Below, one piece after another: positions 39,701-50,200 of a stretch of 64,000 bases of DNA. Position numbers and translations under genes: made by a program. The stretch is from Lytechinus variegatus (taxonomy: Eukaryota > Echinodermata > Echinoidea > Temnopleuroida > Toxopneustidae): assembly GCF_018143015.1 (NCBI RefSeq), contig NC_054756.1, positions 17,939,361 to 18,003,360 of the forward strand, read 5' to 3'. Position 1 is the first letter of the stretch. Every line of letters starts with the position of its first letter. The notes under the pieces are model-generated. The model saw only the letters and a program-made list of their open reading frames with translations. It did not search any database and was not told the DNA's origin.

Positions 39701-40152
39701 GCCCTTCAAATTAAAGAAATAGCCTCCGAAATTCTGCAATTGCCCCTAAACAACAAATTCTTTCCTTCTCTGTACTGATGAACTACCGGGTACCAAACCA
39801 CAAATCCACACTATAATAGTCAATAAAGAACTACCACTGGTGAGGGTGATGGGAGGGGGGGTGACATGGTGACCTTGGGGTGTTTCATAAAAAGTTTAAA
39901 TGAACATATGCAACTTTTTAGACTTGACTCTGAATTCAGACTTAACATATTTTCGGCCATAGAATACACATTTGTGTGTACACAGCTTATACCGCATTTA
40001 AAAATATTGTGATTTATTTTCAGGGCGGGTCTCATCCCTGCTCTATCGACATTCCCCTGGAGAGGGGGGAGAGGGCGCCAGAGCATCGGATGGCACGCAG
40101 CCGAGGGATCTCCCCCAGACAGCTCTCGGATATGTTTCCCCTGCCGAGGTAG
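21706..40152 (+). CDS. FBXO32: F-box protein of the FBXO25/FBXO32 (atrogin-1/MAFbx) family
   Basis: Nine coding exons: 21706-21833, 30163-30284, 31869-31918, 32537-32629, 34680-34773, 35856-36025, 37415-37600, 38763-38909, 40024-40152. All have AG/GT borders and phases agree, giving 372 residues (human FBXO32 355, FBXO25 about 358-367). The N-terminus [20 protein letters not shown] matches the vertebrate start MPFLGQDWRSPG. The block [20 protein letters not shown] matches GYCTLGEAFNRLDFSTAI. Exon 7 carries the F-box (about residues 228-277, [13 protein letters not shown] to WRDFCRFHF). The end has the family's Cys/His cluster ([16 protein letters not shown], about 321-336) and a final [10 protein letters not shown] like LSPQDFINLF. 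It should be the substrate-binding subunit of an SCF (SKP1-CUL1-RBX1) ubiquitin ligase. One gene probably stands for both vertebrate paralogues, so the symbol is approximate. An AATAAA lies at 40,359-40,364. Confidence 0.95.
22165..22215. repeat. (GAT)n microsatellite
   Basis: A run of GAT/GATGGT triplets; the Asp-rich open frame over it is not a gene. Confidence 0.9.
23763..24170 (-). mobile_element. Possible minus-strand retroposon 3' part
   Basis: Read on the minus strand, an open stretch ([20 protein letters not shown], then [20 protein letters not shown]) is followed some 200 bases later by AATAAACCGAATTGAATGAA, a pentamer-like tail such as LINEs and SINEs carry. I do not recognise the protein. 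A family A MITE abuts its upstream side. The class is uncertain. Confidence 0.3.
24154..24664. mobile_element. hAT-like MITE, family A, copy 1
   Basis: Its ends are AACGAGTGGATACCATGCGC and GCACATGGTATCCACTCGTC followed by a long C run. It holds the palindrome ACGTTACGTACGTAACGT at 24,220-24,237. It is the inverse orientation of 34,033-34,600. The left homopolymer is eroded. Confidence 0.8.
26516..26763. mobile_element. Palindromic MITE, family C, copy 1
   Basis: Mirrored arms: CATCTTACAAAGAGTTACCA and CGTAACTCTTTGTAAGATGG, with GATCAATC phrases in both arms. The next copy abuts it directly. Confidence 0.8.
26764..27043. mobile_element. Palindromic MITE, family C, copy 2
   Basis: It starts CAGGGGCCCGTTTTACAAAG and ends CTTTGTAAGATGGGGCCCAG. 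Inner segments (TTGTTTACAAAGG, CATAGAGTTACGATTAATT) match the other family C copies at 34,785, 43,157 and 50,482. Confidence 0.85.
27512..27687. mobile_element. Palindromic MITE with TGTCCAACCAA ends
   Basis: GGGTAATGTGTCCAACCAAC is mirrored by AATTGGTTGGACACCTATCC, and GGGCATTTC-like inner arms also pair. About 176 bases, non-coding. Confidence 0.7.
29408..29572. repeat. Dispersed ~180-bp repeat, copy 2
   Basis: Same family and orientation as 15,309-15,490. Confidence 0.8.
29755..29935. repeat. (GATGAT)n microsatellite
   Basis: An imperfect GAT array of about 180 bases, just before F-box exon 2. Confidence 0.95.
30900..31065. repeat. (CATCAT)n microsatellite
   Basis: An imperfect CAT/CATCATCTT array in F-box intron 2, of the opposite strand sense to the array at 29,755. 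Confidence 0.9.
32650..32745 (+). repeat. 5'-truncated SINE body (tRNA-Gln family)
   Basis: CACCCAGGTGTAGTAAATGG and TTCCTTGAATGC match the body of the SINE at 36,517-36,780. It lies in F-box intron 4. Confidence 0.6.
33000..33550. mobile_element. Inverted-repeat element split by a TTAA-group MITE half
   Basis: Outer arms carry CCAATTCGTCCAATTGCC and ACGAATTGGTGATAAGACGA phrases in opposite sense. Between them, up to 33,346, is a piece ending GGTGAACTTCCCCTTTAA, matching the right half of the element at 60,513-61,018. Confidence 0.6.
34033..34600. mobile_element. hAT-like MITE, family A, complete with target duplication
   Basis: It runs from a long G tract through CACGAGTGGATACCATGCGC to GCGCATGGTATCCACTCGTC and a C tract. 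The exact 8-base duplication AGTGGATT flanks it (34,025-34,032 and 34,601-34,608), as for hAT insertions. The 20-base palindrome CACGTTACGTACGTAACGTG is at 34,496-34,515. It sits 79 bases before F-box exon 5. Confidence 0.9.
34785..35034. mobile_element. Palindromic MITE, family C, copy 3
   Basis: The arms CAATCGTAACTCTATGGAAA and GATCAATTGCAACTCTTTGT match family C. It begins about 12 bases past the donor of F-box exon 5. Confidence 0.75.
35174..35688. mobile_element. TTAA-flanked MITE (piggyBac-like)
   Basis: It begins TTAAAGGGACGGTCAAGACT and ends CCGGACCATCCCTTTTAA, with TTAA at both edges. Inside are ATGACGTCATATCCCCACTT and its mirrored GATGTGACATCATGAGCCC. Confidence 0.85.
35693..35774. 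repeat. 82-bp near-perfect palindrome
   Basis: Two 41-base arms meet with no spacer at GACAAAG|CTTTGTC; three mismatches by eye. It lies 82 bases before F-box exon 6. Confidence 0.9.
36111..36201 (+). pseudogene. Diverged partial copy of F-box exon 6 (copy 2)
   Basis: This stretch in intron 6 aligns by eye with the last ~86 bases of exon 6 and its donor (GAAGAG|GTGAG). It has drifted strongly, but phrases such as GAATCAGCTGAACAATATAC remain. No branch-point and pyrimidine-rich acceptor precede it, so it is unlikely to be spliced. It begins a tandem series that continues at 36,275. Confidence 0.7.
36275..36360 (+). pseudogene. Near-identical partial copy of F-box exon 6 (copy 3)
   Basis: These 86 bases match exon 6 with about six differences by eye and run straight into a donor-like GTGAGAAAGG. 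The frame is open and would read [20 protein letters not shown] then LNNIQFEE. The bases before it (GGGCGGGGTGTTACATCTGG) lack an acceptor and a pyrimidine tract, so it is probably an unspliced duplicate. It is far better preserved than copy 2, which implies a later duplication or gene conversion from exon 6. Confidence 0.85.
36459..36516 (+). pseudogene. Further partial copy of F-box exon 6 (copy 4), cut by a SINE
   Basis: The stretch ATTGGAGGCAAGACAAGTTGG and the phrase GACAATATACA follow the exon 6 pattern. A tRNA-derived SINE then interrupts, and GTGAGAAAGA, the donor side of the same unit, resumes at 36,781. A still weaker fifth copy may end at GGTGAGGAAGG near 36,889. Confidence 0.5.
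36517..36780 (+). repeat. tRNA-Gln-derived SINE
   Basis: The head has an A-box-like GTGGACCAGTGGATTAG, anticodon loop CTTTGAA (TTG, Gln) and the exact B-box GGGTTCGAATCCC. The body includes CAGCAAGAAATTTATCCACG and ACCCAGGTGAAGTGAATGGG. It splits copy 4 of the duplicated F-box exon 6. Confidence 0.85.
37055..37215 (+). repeat. Second tRNA-like SINE
   Basis: It has an A-box ATAGCTCAGTTGGTAAAGC and a weak B-box GACCCAGATTTGATTCTC, then a non-tRNA body with CATTACCTGGTGAGTGG. It lies in F-box intron 6. Confidence 0.5.
38973..39012 (+). pseudogene. Partial copy of F-box exon 8
   Basis: TTCAGCTCTGCTACCACTGC and the following CTCTTCTGGAGG resemble the 3' end of exon 8 (TTCAGCTCTGCTGCCACTGC, then CTATTTTGGGG). 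It lies in intron 8, about 65 bases past the real donor, beside a long inverted repeat. It is too short to be used as an exon. Confidence 0.6.
39058..39434. repeat. Long inverted repeat, ~140-bp arms
   Basis: Left arm 39,058-39,198 and right arm 39,283-39,434 mirror each other, from AACGTGGAGAAGGTTTACGG to AAAGTGAGTGAAGTCC. They are separated by about 85 bases. It lies in F-box intron 8 beside the partial exon 8 copy. Confidence 0.85.
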
Positions 40153-42143
40153 AGCATAGGCGGTGGCTCGTCAACATGCACCTTGTCCATCATGCTTTAA
40201 CCTGTTGGAGACTTAATGGTTTTGCTATAACTCGTCATTTCCATAGACTCCAACCCCGAAATATACAGGCTCATTCTTCTATGGGGTAAACCGTAATACA
40301 AGAAGAAAGAGATGCAACGATTTCAATCTTGCCACTCCCTTGGATACGATGTTAACTAAATAAAACTGAGAAAAAAACTCATTACAATGCATGTTTGCAT
40401 GCTAAGGACCAGCTGCAAATACTTGTGCTAGAGAAGGAGGGTACTCTGGTGAAATGTTTTACCTGCACACTCATAACCAGGAGAGGGTTGCATGAAGCAA
40501 AGTGACTTTCACTGACTAATTTGTTCTTAGCAAATCAGATACAAGGATTTCAGTAGCTTATAACATTTTATTTAATGGAGATGAATTTGGGACAAGCCTT
40601 GGAAGACAATAGTTAATTGTTTTGTTGCTTTGATATAAATAAGTCTTTACCAAGAAACAAAAAGGGAAAAAAACTTATCAAGGTGACGGGTGGATCTGTC
40701 ATGGTGATTGGCCATAAAAAACTTTTCACTTTAATATTGTAAAACTGTATGGATTTGCTGAATGTGATAAGACTTGGATAATAAAGGGCATATATGCCCC
40801 ATTATTCTACACACAACTCTTGCTGCATTTTTATAATTCGGAGCTTTTGTCTTATAACATTTCACTTTGTCATAATACATTGAACCCTGTAAAACAAACA
40901 AATCTAATGTAACATTTGTAAATAAGAGTTTTGTATATCTGCACATATTTAATACAAGAGATATATATAGATATCCATTTAATGCTGAAAGGTGTGTGAA
41001 ACTGCATGTTATTATCGTTGTGGGTTTAGCAATAGGCAGTAGAATTTCATACAACTTTGTGAAAGAATGTTACATGTACATATCAGATGTATATCCATGA
41101 AAATGTGATGTTTGTTACGACTGAGAAAATGGATTGTTGAAATGATTTATCAATCATAATTCAAATTCATACTGATAAGCTTTGAAAATGTACATTTATC
41201 AACTATAAAAAGTTTAAATATCAATTTCATATCAAAATCATATTAAGTACTTATTTCTTCAGTGCGAAATTTCCAGCTTGGACAATCATTCATATAAGCT
41301 GAACAGTAGAGTAAATAGCAAAGCAAACATGAAAGGAAGTCTCATGTGCCTATTTTTGTGTATAATAATATTTTACTTGTTATAACTAGGAAGTATCTGA
41401 TCACTTCAATAATTTCAAATGTGAGTGCTTTTACCAGTGTAAGAATGTATTTGAAAAGGGAATTTCCAGAGTTTCTTGCACTCTGCGACGAGTTGGGTCT
41501 CAGAAGTCATGTCTGAATGTCTGTGTATGTATACATAATACAGAGTCCAGTACACGATCTACTGTACAAGCCTAAGAGGACAGGGCTACTCTGGAGGTAT
41601 TGGGTAATGAGAGCAACAATGCCCCCCCCAACTTCCTACTGATCTTGTTTGCCAAAATTCGAATCAAGCATGCGGAGAAAACTATTTCCAAGAATAACAA
41701 TCTTTCATGTAATGTGAATTAATATTGTAAATTTCACATGGAACAATACTTTCATATTCACCATCCAATTTCACTTTTGTCACGGTTTTTAATCATTTGG
41801 ATCATAAAGCTCAGTTTCTTTTCTCTTTCTCTCTATCTCTCTCGATTAATTAAGTCTTTCTCACTGTTATCAGTTAAGAAATATTTATAAATGCATGTCA
41901 TTTCTGTTGATAAGAAAAAAATATATTTATTTGTTTCATTATCTTTTAGTGCATAATTTAGTCGAGTAATTATCAGTTTTGTATGGCTAGATATAGAGGT
42001 GTGCTACAGATAGATAATGACCGAGTCCGACAAAAAGTTTTAGAATCAGTGGTTATGAAACCATCTTTTATGTAGATTTCATCCATCAATTAGTATTAAT
42101 TGATGTCAAACTGACAAAGCATCCGATAATGAAAGAATACTAT

Positions 42144-42315
42144 TAATACCTCGGTCACATTTGCTCTACGGCAGCCGTACGGCGAGTCGAAACTGCCATT
42201 TTATTAACATTTTTTTACCAGTTAAATATTGGTGACTTGATAAAAAAAAATTAATAAAATGGCAGTTTTCAACTCGTCGTACGGCCACCATACAGCAAAT
42301 GTGACCGAGGTATTA
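42144..42315. mobile_element. Palindromic MITE, family D, copy 1
   Basis: The ends TAATACCTCGGTCACATTTG and CAAATGTGACCGAGGTATTA are exact mirror images. The arms continue with TACGGCGAGTCGAAA and TTTCAACTCGTCGTACGG. About 172 bases. Confidence 0.9.
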
Positions 42316-43156
42316 CATTTGTACTCACAAGGCTCTCGATTCGTGCTTGGTGCTAAGTTAAAATGAGTCAATTAATTTACATAAATATTGGGCTCATTAA
42401 TGCTACAACCAGTAATAATATGAATTTAGCATCATGTGGTGAAAGCATGCATTGGAAGCTCTGATTACCATTATGCACAGTAGGTGTATTTGATGCATCA
42501 AAACTGCTTAAAATATAGGACATGGATTCAAGACCACCTTAGAAGGCCAATAGGTTTTTCTGACAAGTCGTCTTTAATGGAAACCAAAACACAAGAGAAG
42601 CAATCTTCATGGAAAAGGGAAAATGAGAAGAACAACTTTCAACATGTTTCATCAAAATCGGTTATGAAATACATGTAAGCAAGTCAAAGATGTTTAAAAG
42701 TCTTGTTGTACTTTCTATAGGGATCCTCAAATGCTTCATAATCGCAGATTTGTGGACAAGTCTCCATTTGCTTTGTACCCAAATTTTGATATTTTCCCAT
42801 TATCTTTGCACCTTGCCTACTTCTGAGCATGCCATATGTCATGTGAAAATTTAATCCAAACCATATACATGTTTGTCAAGGTCAGGAGGAGACAATGTGA
42901 AATAAGTAAAATAAAGGGGATAATCTGAAAATTTGTGCACAAAACAAATGGAAAGTTGTCCACAAAATCAGCCATTTGAAGCATGTTTGCCAATATGAGG
43001 ATCCCCATAGAAAATACAACAAGACTTTTCAAACTTCCATAACTTGCGCATTCTATATACACCGAATTTAATGAAACAAGTTTTAGGTTGCCCCTCTTAT
43101 TTTATTCTTCCTGATAAGGTGGATTCTCTCCTTGTACTTTTGTTTCCTTTAGTAGA

Positions 43157-43432
43157 ACAGGGGCCCATTTTACAAAGAGTTGTGATTGATCCGATTAATC
43201 GCAACTATGGAAAGTCAGCAGAGTCAACATATGAAATGCATGTTTGTTAAAAAAAATTCTAGATATGAATAATGTCCATGAAGTCATTTACTTCTTGACA
43301 ATTTGGTGTGTTCTCCTTTGTTTACAAAGGATATTTCACAGATTTCCTGTAGAAAAAATTATAACACTGATGGATATTCATAGAGTTACGATTTATTGGA
43401 TCAAACGTAACTTTTTGTAAGACAGGACCCAG
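43157..43432. mobile_element. Palindromic MITE, family C, copy 4
   Basis: It runs from CAGGGGCCCATTTTACAAAG to TTTTTGTAAGACAGGACCCA, with TTGTTTACAAAGG and CATAGAGTTACGATTTATT inside. Confidence 0.8.
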
Positions 43433-43734
43433 ATCAAATTTTCAGAAAAAACTTTACTTCATACAGTGTAGATGTATATTACACAGAAATATGCTGCTTC
43501 ACAGTTGGGAGAATATACCTCTGCCATGGGAATTACAGAGGCACTAAAAGCATTTGTATTTTTAATACATGTACGTAATCCCATATTTTAGATGAATAAT
43601 CAATTTCAAAGTTGAAAGTGATCATTTCACATGTTAAGACACAGTTACTATTACTTTGTTACTTGACATAAATGTGGTACTTACATGGCATAGTTGACAT
43701 AGTGTAAGGATTGTTTAAATTTTGTTGATTACAC

Positions 43735-43910
43735 ACGTAGGGATACAAATCGTTTCTTAGATGATTTACCAACTCTCATGTCAGATCGTGAAGCCTGGCA
43801 TACCATCGTTGATTCATTCTCGGATGCGTCCAATTTGAAGCATAGTTGTATGGATTGTTACATAATCTGTTGTTTGTTTTATGGCATGTATGTAGAATTA
43901 ATAAAATTCC
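43735..43910 (+). mobile_element. Possible LINE 3' end
   Basis: Reads RRDTNRFLDDLPTLMSDREA, then WHTIVDSFSDASN, a pattern seen at the C-terminus of many LINE reverse transcriptase proteins (DRxxWRxxV). AATAAA follows at 43,898. No upstream reverse transcriptase was seen. Confidence 0.4.
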
Positions 43911-44228
43911 AATTATGAGAAAAACGCATTTCTTTTGATTATTTATTCTCTTGTATCAACAAGGGACCTCGTTCATAATTGTTTTACCAATAGATGGCAA
44001 CAACTAAAATTTGTTTGATCCATTGAAACAAATTTATGAAATGCCACCTACCTCCCCGGACCACTGAATCATCAAGAACATATTGCACATTAATGTTATC
44101 GTCGATTTCACCTTTCATGTTGGGATCATCTCGGCCTATACTACTATCTTACAGGTGGACTGTTGATGTGAGTTTCTGTCCCTGGATGGTGGTGATGAGG
44201 GTAACATTTACGATGACAGCGATGGTGA

Positions 44229-47200
44229 TTACGATGACGATACTGATGATGACAATGAAGCTCCTTTCTTGGACCCTTCTTTATCCATCAGTTCTCTCAG
44301 TCTTTTCTTTCTCGCCTGCTTCTGGTGTCTTCTCGATTGAAGATGAGCTTTATAAAAGAAGAAAACACAATATGTGACGTGAATTGTAGGTATCAAACTT
44401 TGATTATTTCAGGGCAAGGCAGCTTTTCTACTGAGCATATTTCATTTCCATATTACAGCACAATTTGAAAATAATAACAAACAGACAAACCAAAGACTAC
44501 AAGAGGGGCACTGAGACCAAGTCTTAAATCATTGAAAACCTTAGATTAATTTCAGCCCTGGATTTTAATGGATTTTTTTCTTCTCATATTCAACTGAGTA
44601 AAAAGCCATTACAGAACATGTAAAAATGGCATATTGTGTGCACAATCTTAATTTGTAGCTCAATTCAATGTTGTGGATTGAGTATTGAAGAAAAAAAGAA
44701 ATTATATCAAATGGTATAAAAAAAATAAAGTTCAGGGCCTCATTGCATAAAAGTTACTTTTATGGTAACTATGCAATCTAATTGTAACTTCCATAGAATT
44801 GGTACATGTAGTTTGATTTGTTGTTCTGCATTGTTATCTTGATAAATCTAGCATTCAATAGAAACATGGACTAAAATTCTTGTTTACTTTACAGTAAAAC
44901 CCAGATTTAATTGCAGAGAATACCACCCCACTCTGCAAGACTTCCAAAGGACAATTGTTGCCAATTTAGATGTAGGTAGTTACCTGTCCACTGCTGCTGT
45001 CCGACAAATTGTCTCCCCTTGCAGACATCACACACAAAGGTCTGGGAAAGGTCATTCACCTTCCGCTCTTCACACGGGAGTGGAGAAATCGGTGACTCCT
45101 TGCCCTGGTGAGGAAAATTTAATGATTGACAATTTACAAACCCAAAAGTAACATTATGAAACATAAATTTTCATTGAAAAAAATATCTCCTTGCATATAA
45201 ATCACTAGCCTCTATGAAACTAGAGATTTTCATACATTCATAAGCACATTGAAATGGCACAAATTAATTTTTGTCTCACCTGCGAAGCAGAGTGAGACTA
45301 TAGGCGCCGCTTTTCCGACGGCGGCGGCGGCGGCGTCAACATCAAATCTTAACCTGAGGTTAAGTTTTTGAAATGACGTCATAACTTAGAAAGTATATGG
45401 ACCTAGTTAATAAAACTTGGCCATAAGGTTAATCAAGTATTACTGAACATCCTATTAGAGTTTCATGTCACATGACCAAGGTCAAAGGTCATTTAGGGTC
45501 AATGAACTTAGACCATGTTGGCGGGATCAACATCGAAATCTTAACCTGAGGTTAAGTTTTTGAAATGTCATCATAACTTAGAAAATATATGGACCTAGTT
45601 CATGAAACTTGGACATAAGGTTAATCAAGTATCACTGAACATCCTGCACGAGTTTCACGTCACATGACCAAGGTCAAAGGTCATTTAGGGTCAATGAACT
45701 TTGGCCGAATTGCGGATATCTGTTGAATTCCCATCATAACTTTGAAAGTTTATGGATCTGATTCATGAAACTTGGACATAATAGTAATCAAGCATCACTG
45801 AACATTTTGTGCAAGTTTCAGGTCTCATGATTAAGGTCAAAGGTCATTTAGGGTCAATGAACTTTGGCCGAATTGGGGTATCTGTTGAATTACCATCATA
45901 ACTTTGAAAGTTTATTGGTCTAGTTCATTAAACTTGGATATTATAGTAATCAAGTATCTTTGAACATCCTGTGCGCGTTTCAGGTCACATGACCAAGGTC
46001 AAAGGTCAATGAACTTTGGCTGAACTGGGTGTATCTGTTGAATTACCATCATAACTTTGAAAGTTTATGGATCTGATTCATGAAACTTGTACATAAGAGT
46101 AATCAAGTATCACTGAACATCCTGTGCGAGTTTCAGGTCACATGATCAAGGTCACAGGTCATGTAAGGTCAATGAACTTTGGCCATGTTGGGTTTTTTTG
46201 TTGAATAACCATCATATCTCTGTAAGTTTATTGGTCTAGTTCATAAAAAGTGGACATAAGAGTAACCATGTATCACTGAACATCTTGTGCGAGTTAGAGT
46301 AGTATTCAAAGTCAGCACTGCTGCTACATGTATATTGAACCGCGTGATGCAGGTGAGACGGCCAGAGGCATTCCACTTGTTTTTTTAATATGGCACTGTG
46401 CATCAACTTTTTATATTTACATTTAGAGCACATTTGGAGCAGCAAGCACTAGGGCACCAGGCCCAATCAGGAGGTAGCTAGGAATCCAGTGGGTGATGCA
46501 AAACTGTACTTTCGTAACTTAAGATCTCTTCTTTTTTTTTTTTTACTTCATTTACATTTATATTTGTAGTTGTTATAATGTATATCCAAACCAATTGCTG
46601 CTGTGCTAGCACCATGAGCATCTCTGGACGGTGTAGGCGCTCAATAAGAAATCACTATTATTATTATTTAACCTCACACAAAAGGCATCCTATGTTTGTA
46701 ATTTTGCTCATATGCTGTTTGAATTCATGTACATGTATCACGTAATCATGATGTAACAATAATATTACATGAATAATTTATTGCACAAACCAGCAATGGT
46801 AATGGCATTCTGACTGCTTTTGGTACAATTGTATAGACCTTATCAATCAAAAAAATGGGCAGGGCTTTGAGTATGCCAAATAAAAAGAGAATTACAGCAG
46901 CAGAAAACATTTCTGAAAACCTACAATTGCTTTGTACACAGGAGCCTTGGAATCAGAGCATCGCAAATCAAGTATTGTACCAAGCGATGTTTGGACCAAA
47001 TGAGCTTCACCCATGATGAGGGACAATCTAAACATTAAGCGATCTGCTAGTAATCAAATAGATACAAACAGTGGAAGGAGAGCAGATATGTTCCAGCTAA
47101 ATGTCAGTAAAGACCTTCTAACTCTTGCAATGAATCAAGTCATATGGAACCACAGAAACATAATAATATAGGGTATTTATATTGCCCACATATCCACCTT

Positions 47201-50200
47201 GTTAGATGCTCAAGGCGCTCCTATATTACCCGGCTAAGCTAGGCGTTCATAGCGCACACAGCTTTTTAAGGAATTACTTCCTGACGGTACCCATTTACCT
47301 CACCTGGGTTGAGTGTAGCACATTGTGGATCAGTTTCTTGCTGAAGGAAATTACGCCATGGCTGGGATTCGAACCCACGACCCTCTGCTTCAAAGTCCGA
47401 AGACTAATCCACTGGGCCACAACGCTCCATTACATTATTACATGTATATGGTTTTTTTACCCCCCAAAAAGCAACATGTAGACTGGTGCTGGTTGTATTC
47501 ATTTTCTTTAGAGTCTTTTGAAAGAACTGTCAACCCACCTGCATAACTGCTTCTAGAATCCTGGTAGCTGGCTCAAGGACGTTCCGGTCCCATTCTTCAG
47601 GTTTGGTGGAGTCTAACCCAAAGACAGCCGGAGAATTTTCGCCTCCTGGTGTATAAAATAAATAAAGTGTATCTTCATTTGTTGAACACATTTATGATTC
47701 GGAAAGAATCGCACTAAAAATTGATTGGGCAAATTTTCTTCAAAGTTAAGATGGAACATTATGGCCAAGTGGATGAGATAAATCTCTTCACTAAGGAAAC
47801 AGAGGGTCATGAGTTTGAATCCCAGCTATGGCGTAGTTTCCTTCAGCAAGAAACTCATCCACATTGTGCTGCATTCTGCCAACTGACTTTATTACCCTAG
47901 ATTTTGTGAGAGATTCAAAAGGGCTTGCAACTTTTACTCACATAATCATATCATGGCATGCTATCACATTAAACATCACCCTACTCTACGACATGTTGGG
48001 ATGTGCGACCAACAATTCTGTGAAAATTCTACAAGCAAAATATGAATAATCACGTAACGTTGACAAATAAATGAAAATTGTTATTGAAAACAGACTATAA
48101 CTCTCACACAGTTACGGCCAACCCCCGGGCACAGGTACTTTCATGATTCAAATCTGAATACCACAAGGGTTTCATGGAATACCGTCAGAATTTATCTCTT
48201 TTTACAAAAATGTAAAATTTTACCGCAAGACAAAGGCAGGTTACTATCAGAGATTACACTGCTTCATAGGTTACCGCTTTGCAGAATTGAACTTAATTTA
48301 AAAAATTTTAATTTAAAAGTTGAGACTTTGGGACTTGCATGTTATGTTGCACACATACATTGCTATATTTGTGCGGGTGCATTTTGGTGTGTGACGTCGT
48401 GATTAGCCTTACTTACAAGCGCTTGCAATTTTAAGTCTTGAAAAACCTTTGGGTTAAGTCCGTAGAGACTCATGTCACGTACATCTATATGCAAAACTGA
48501 ATTTTCATGATTTACCAACATGCAAATGACAAAGTGGTAGGCACTACACTTCATAGATTAGAGGACTCATTTTCATGAAAGCACTCAAAACAAGATAGCG
48601 CACGCCATGCATGATTATATGAGTAAACGTTGCAAGCCATTCGAATGAGGGGAAACCAAAAAAGACATGAGGAGAACTAATGAACAAGAAAAGAAGCCAA
48701 TAAACCAAACCTGGATTGGGCTGGGAATTCTTGCTAAAAACATGGGAAACTGGCGCTCAGCTTGGAAGGCCTTATGCACTTTCAAATATTAAAGAGTTTG
48801 ATAGTGTAGTAGGTTTCACGGTACACCATGTATCTTTCTTGGGCAAGAGTTGGTCCTGAAAAGGACCACCCAATCTCAATGTTTCGACAAGTGTGTTCTT
48901 GTCGTCCTCAGGATGACACTATTCTTCTTCGCCATGGAAACCTTAAGAAGTTATATAAGTTTATTTGAGTTTGATTTTTTTTTCTCAGTGATTATTTTTC
49001 CTCAGGATTTTAGGAATAATTGTCACTAGGACCTATCATGAAACTACCCTTACTCTTCAAGAATCTATTCCTGATCCACTTGAGCTGTCTGCGGGCGTAC
49101 TGTCTGGTTGCTGTCTTGAGCCTCTCGATGCTCTCTTCGAGCAACCGCTGACCCTCGTCCCTCTGCTTCCTATCCTCATCAATGACAAGATACGGGTGGA
49201 ACTCCTTGAAGCCTATTGACTGGAAAATGCCTTGGGTGTACATCTCTTCTCTGCAGCAATTTGAAAGGTGATGAAAATAAAAATGGTACAAAATAACACA
49301 ATGTTATTTCTAGTTGTGCTCCTGAAGGTAAGAATAAATGAAGTCTTTGCATCCAATATTTAACACTGACAATTCTACCTGTGCAGAGGTACAATGTACA
49401 CAAACTTTGTAAACAGTCTGCAACAATTAGGGGGCTGAAAAGGGGTGTAGATTTATGGATGGATGGGAAATCTTCTTTTTTTCTTCTTTTCTTTAAAAAG
49501 CATGTCTAATTAAATAACATGGGGAAGATAAAGATTCCATATGGTATCATGGCACTTTAAATTCCAAACAGATTTACACAAATAATTAGTTATGGTGAAA
49601 GTGATGGGGCAAACTATAATTTCAGGAGCAATATGAATGTAGCTATGTATTTCAATACTGAATATATCACTCACTCTCTGATTTGACCAGCTAGTCTCTG
49701 CTCATTGTACTCTTTGTGAAAATCTTCCAGTTCCCTCACTAGTCCTGCATTCATCATGCTATCTACTCTCTTGTCAAGCCTGGTATCCAAGACTAGTAAA
49801 AAGAATAATAATGACAAAGATTCAGTATTGTAACAAGTCAAAGAAAATTGCCGCAAATCTTGATTTAAAAAAATGATGACAATTCAGTTCTCTTTTTTTT
49901 ACATGAATACCTGTAAATCAACCATACACTCCAAGAATCAACAATAACTAGCTTTAAGAAAGATAACGAGAACCATTGTGCCTCAGGAGACCACTGTAGT
50001 CTGAGCTCCAAGACAATGATCGCTAAAACTAATTGGTCCAATTTACCGTATTTGTTTGGTAGCCAATTCATAGCTTTATGAAACACCAACCTGGGCTCCG
50101 TAACACAAAGATTAGCAATCAATCGCTAAATGAACTGAAGAATCAAGATCAACGTTACATGCGCATTTGGCGCATAATACTGACAAGGAACCAATCAGGA

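Larger units (their letters stand above)
40153..44228. other. Convergent 3' flanks of the F-box gene and TRIT1
   Basis: Untranslated tails of both genes should lie here. AATAAA at 40,359-40,364 could end the F-box transcript, and TTTATT at 43,942-43,947 (AATAAA on the minus strand) could end TRIT1. MITEs and a LINE tail are listed apart. No other gene was recognised. Confidence 0.5.

Noticed and set aside
47206-47546. Frames of 91 and 73 codons, and similar ones at 36,262-36,634
   Set aside because: They are readings through the tRNA-Gln-derived SINE in either orientation.
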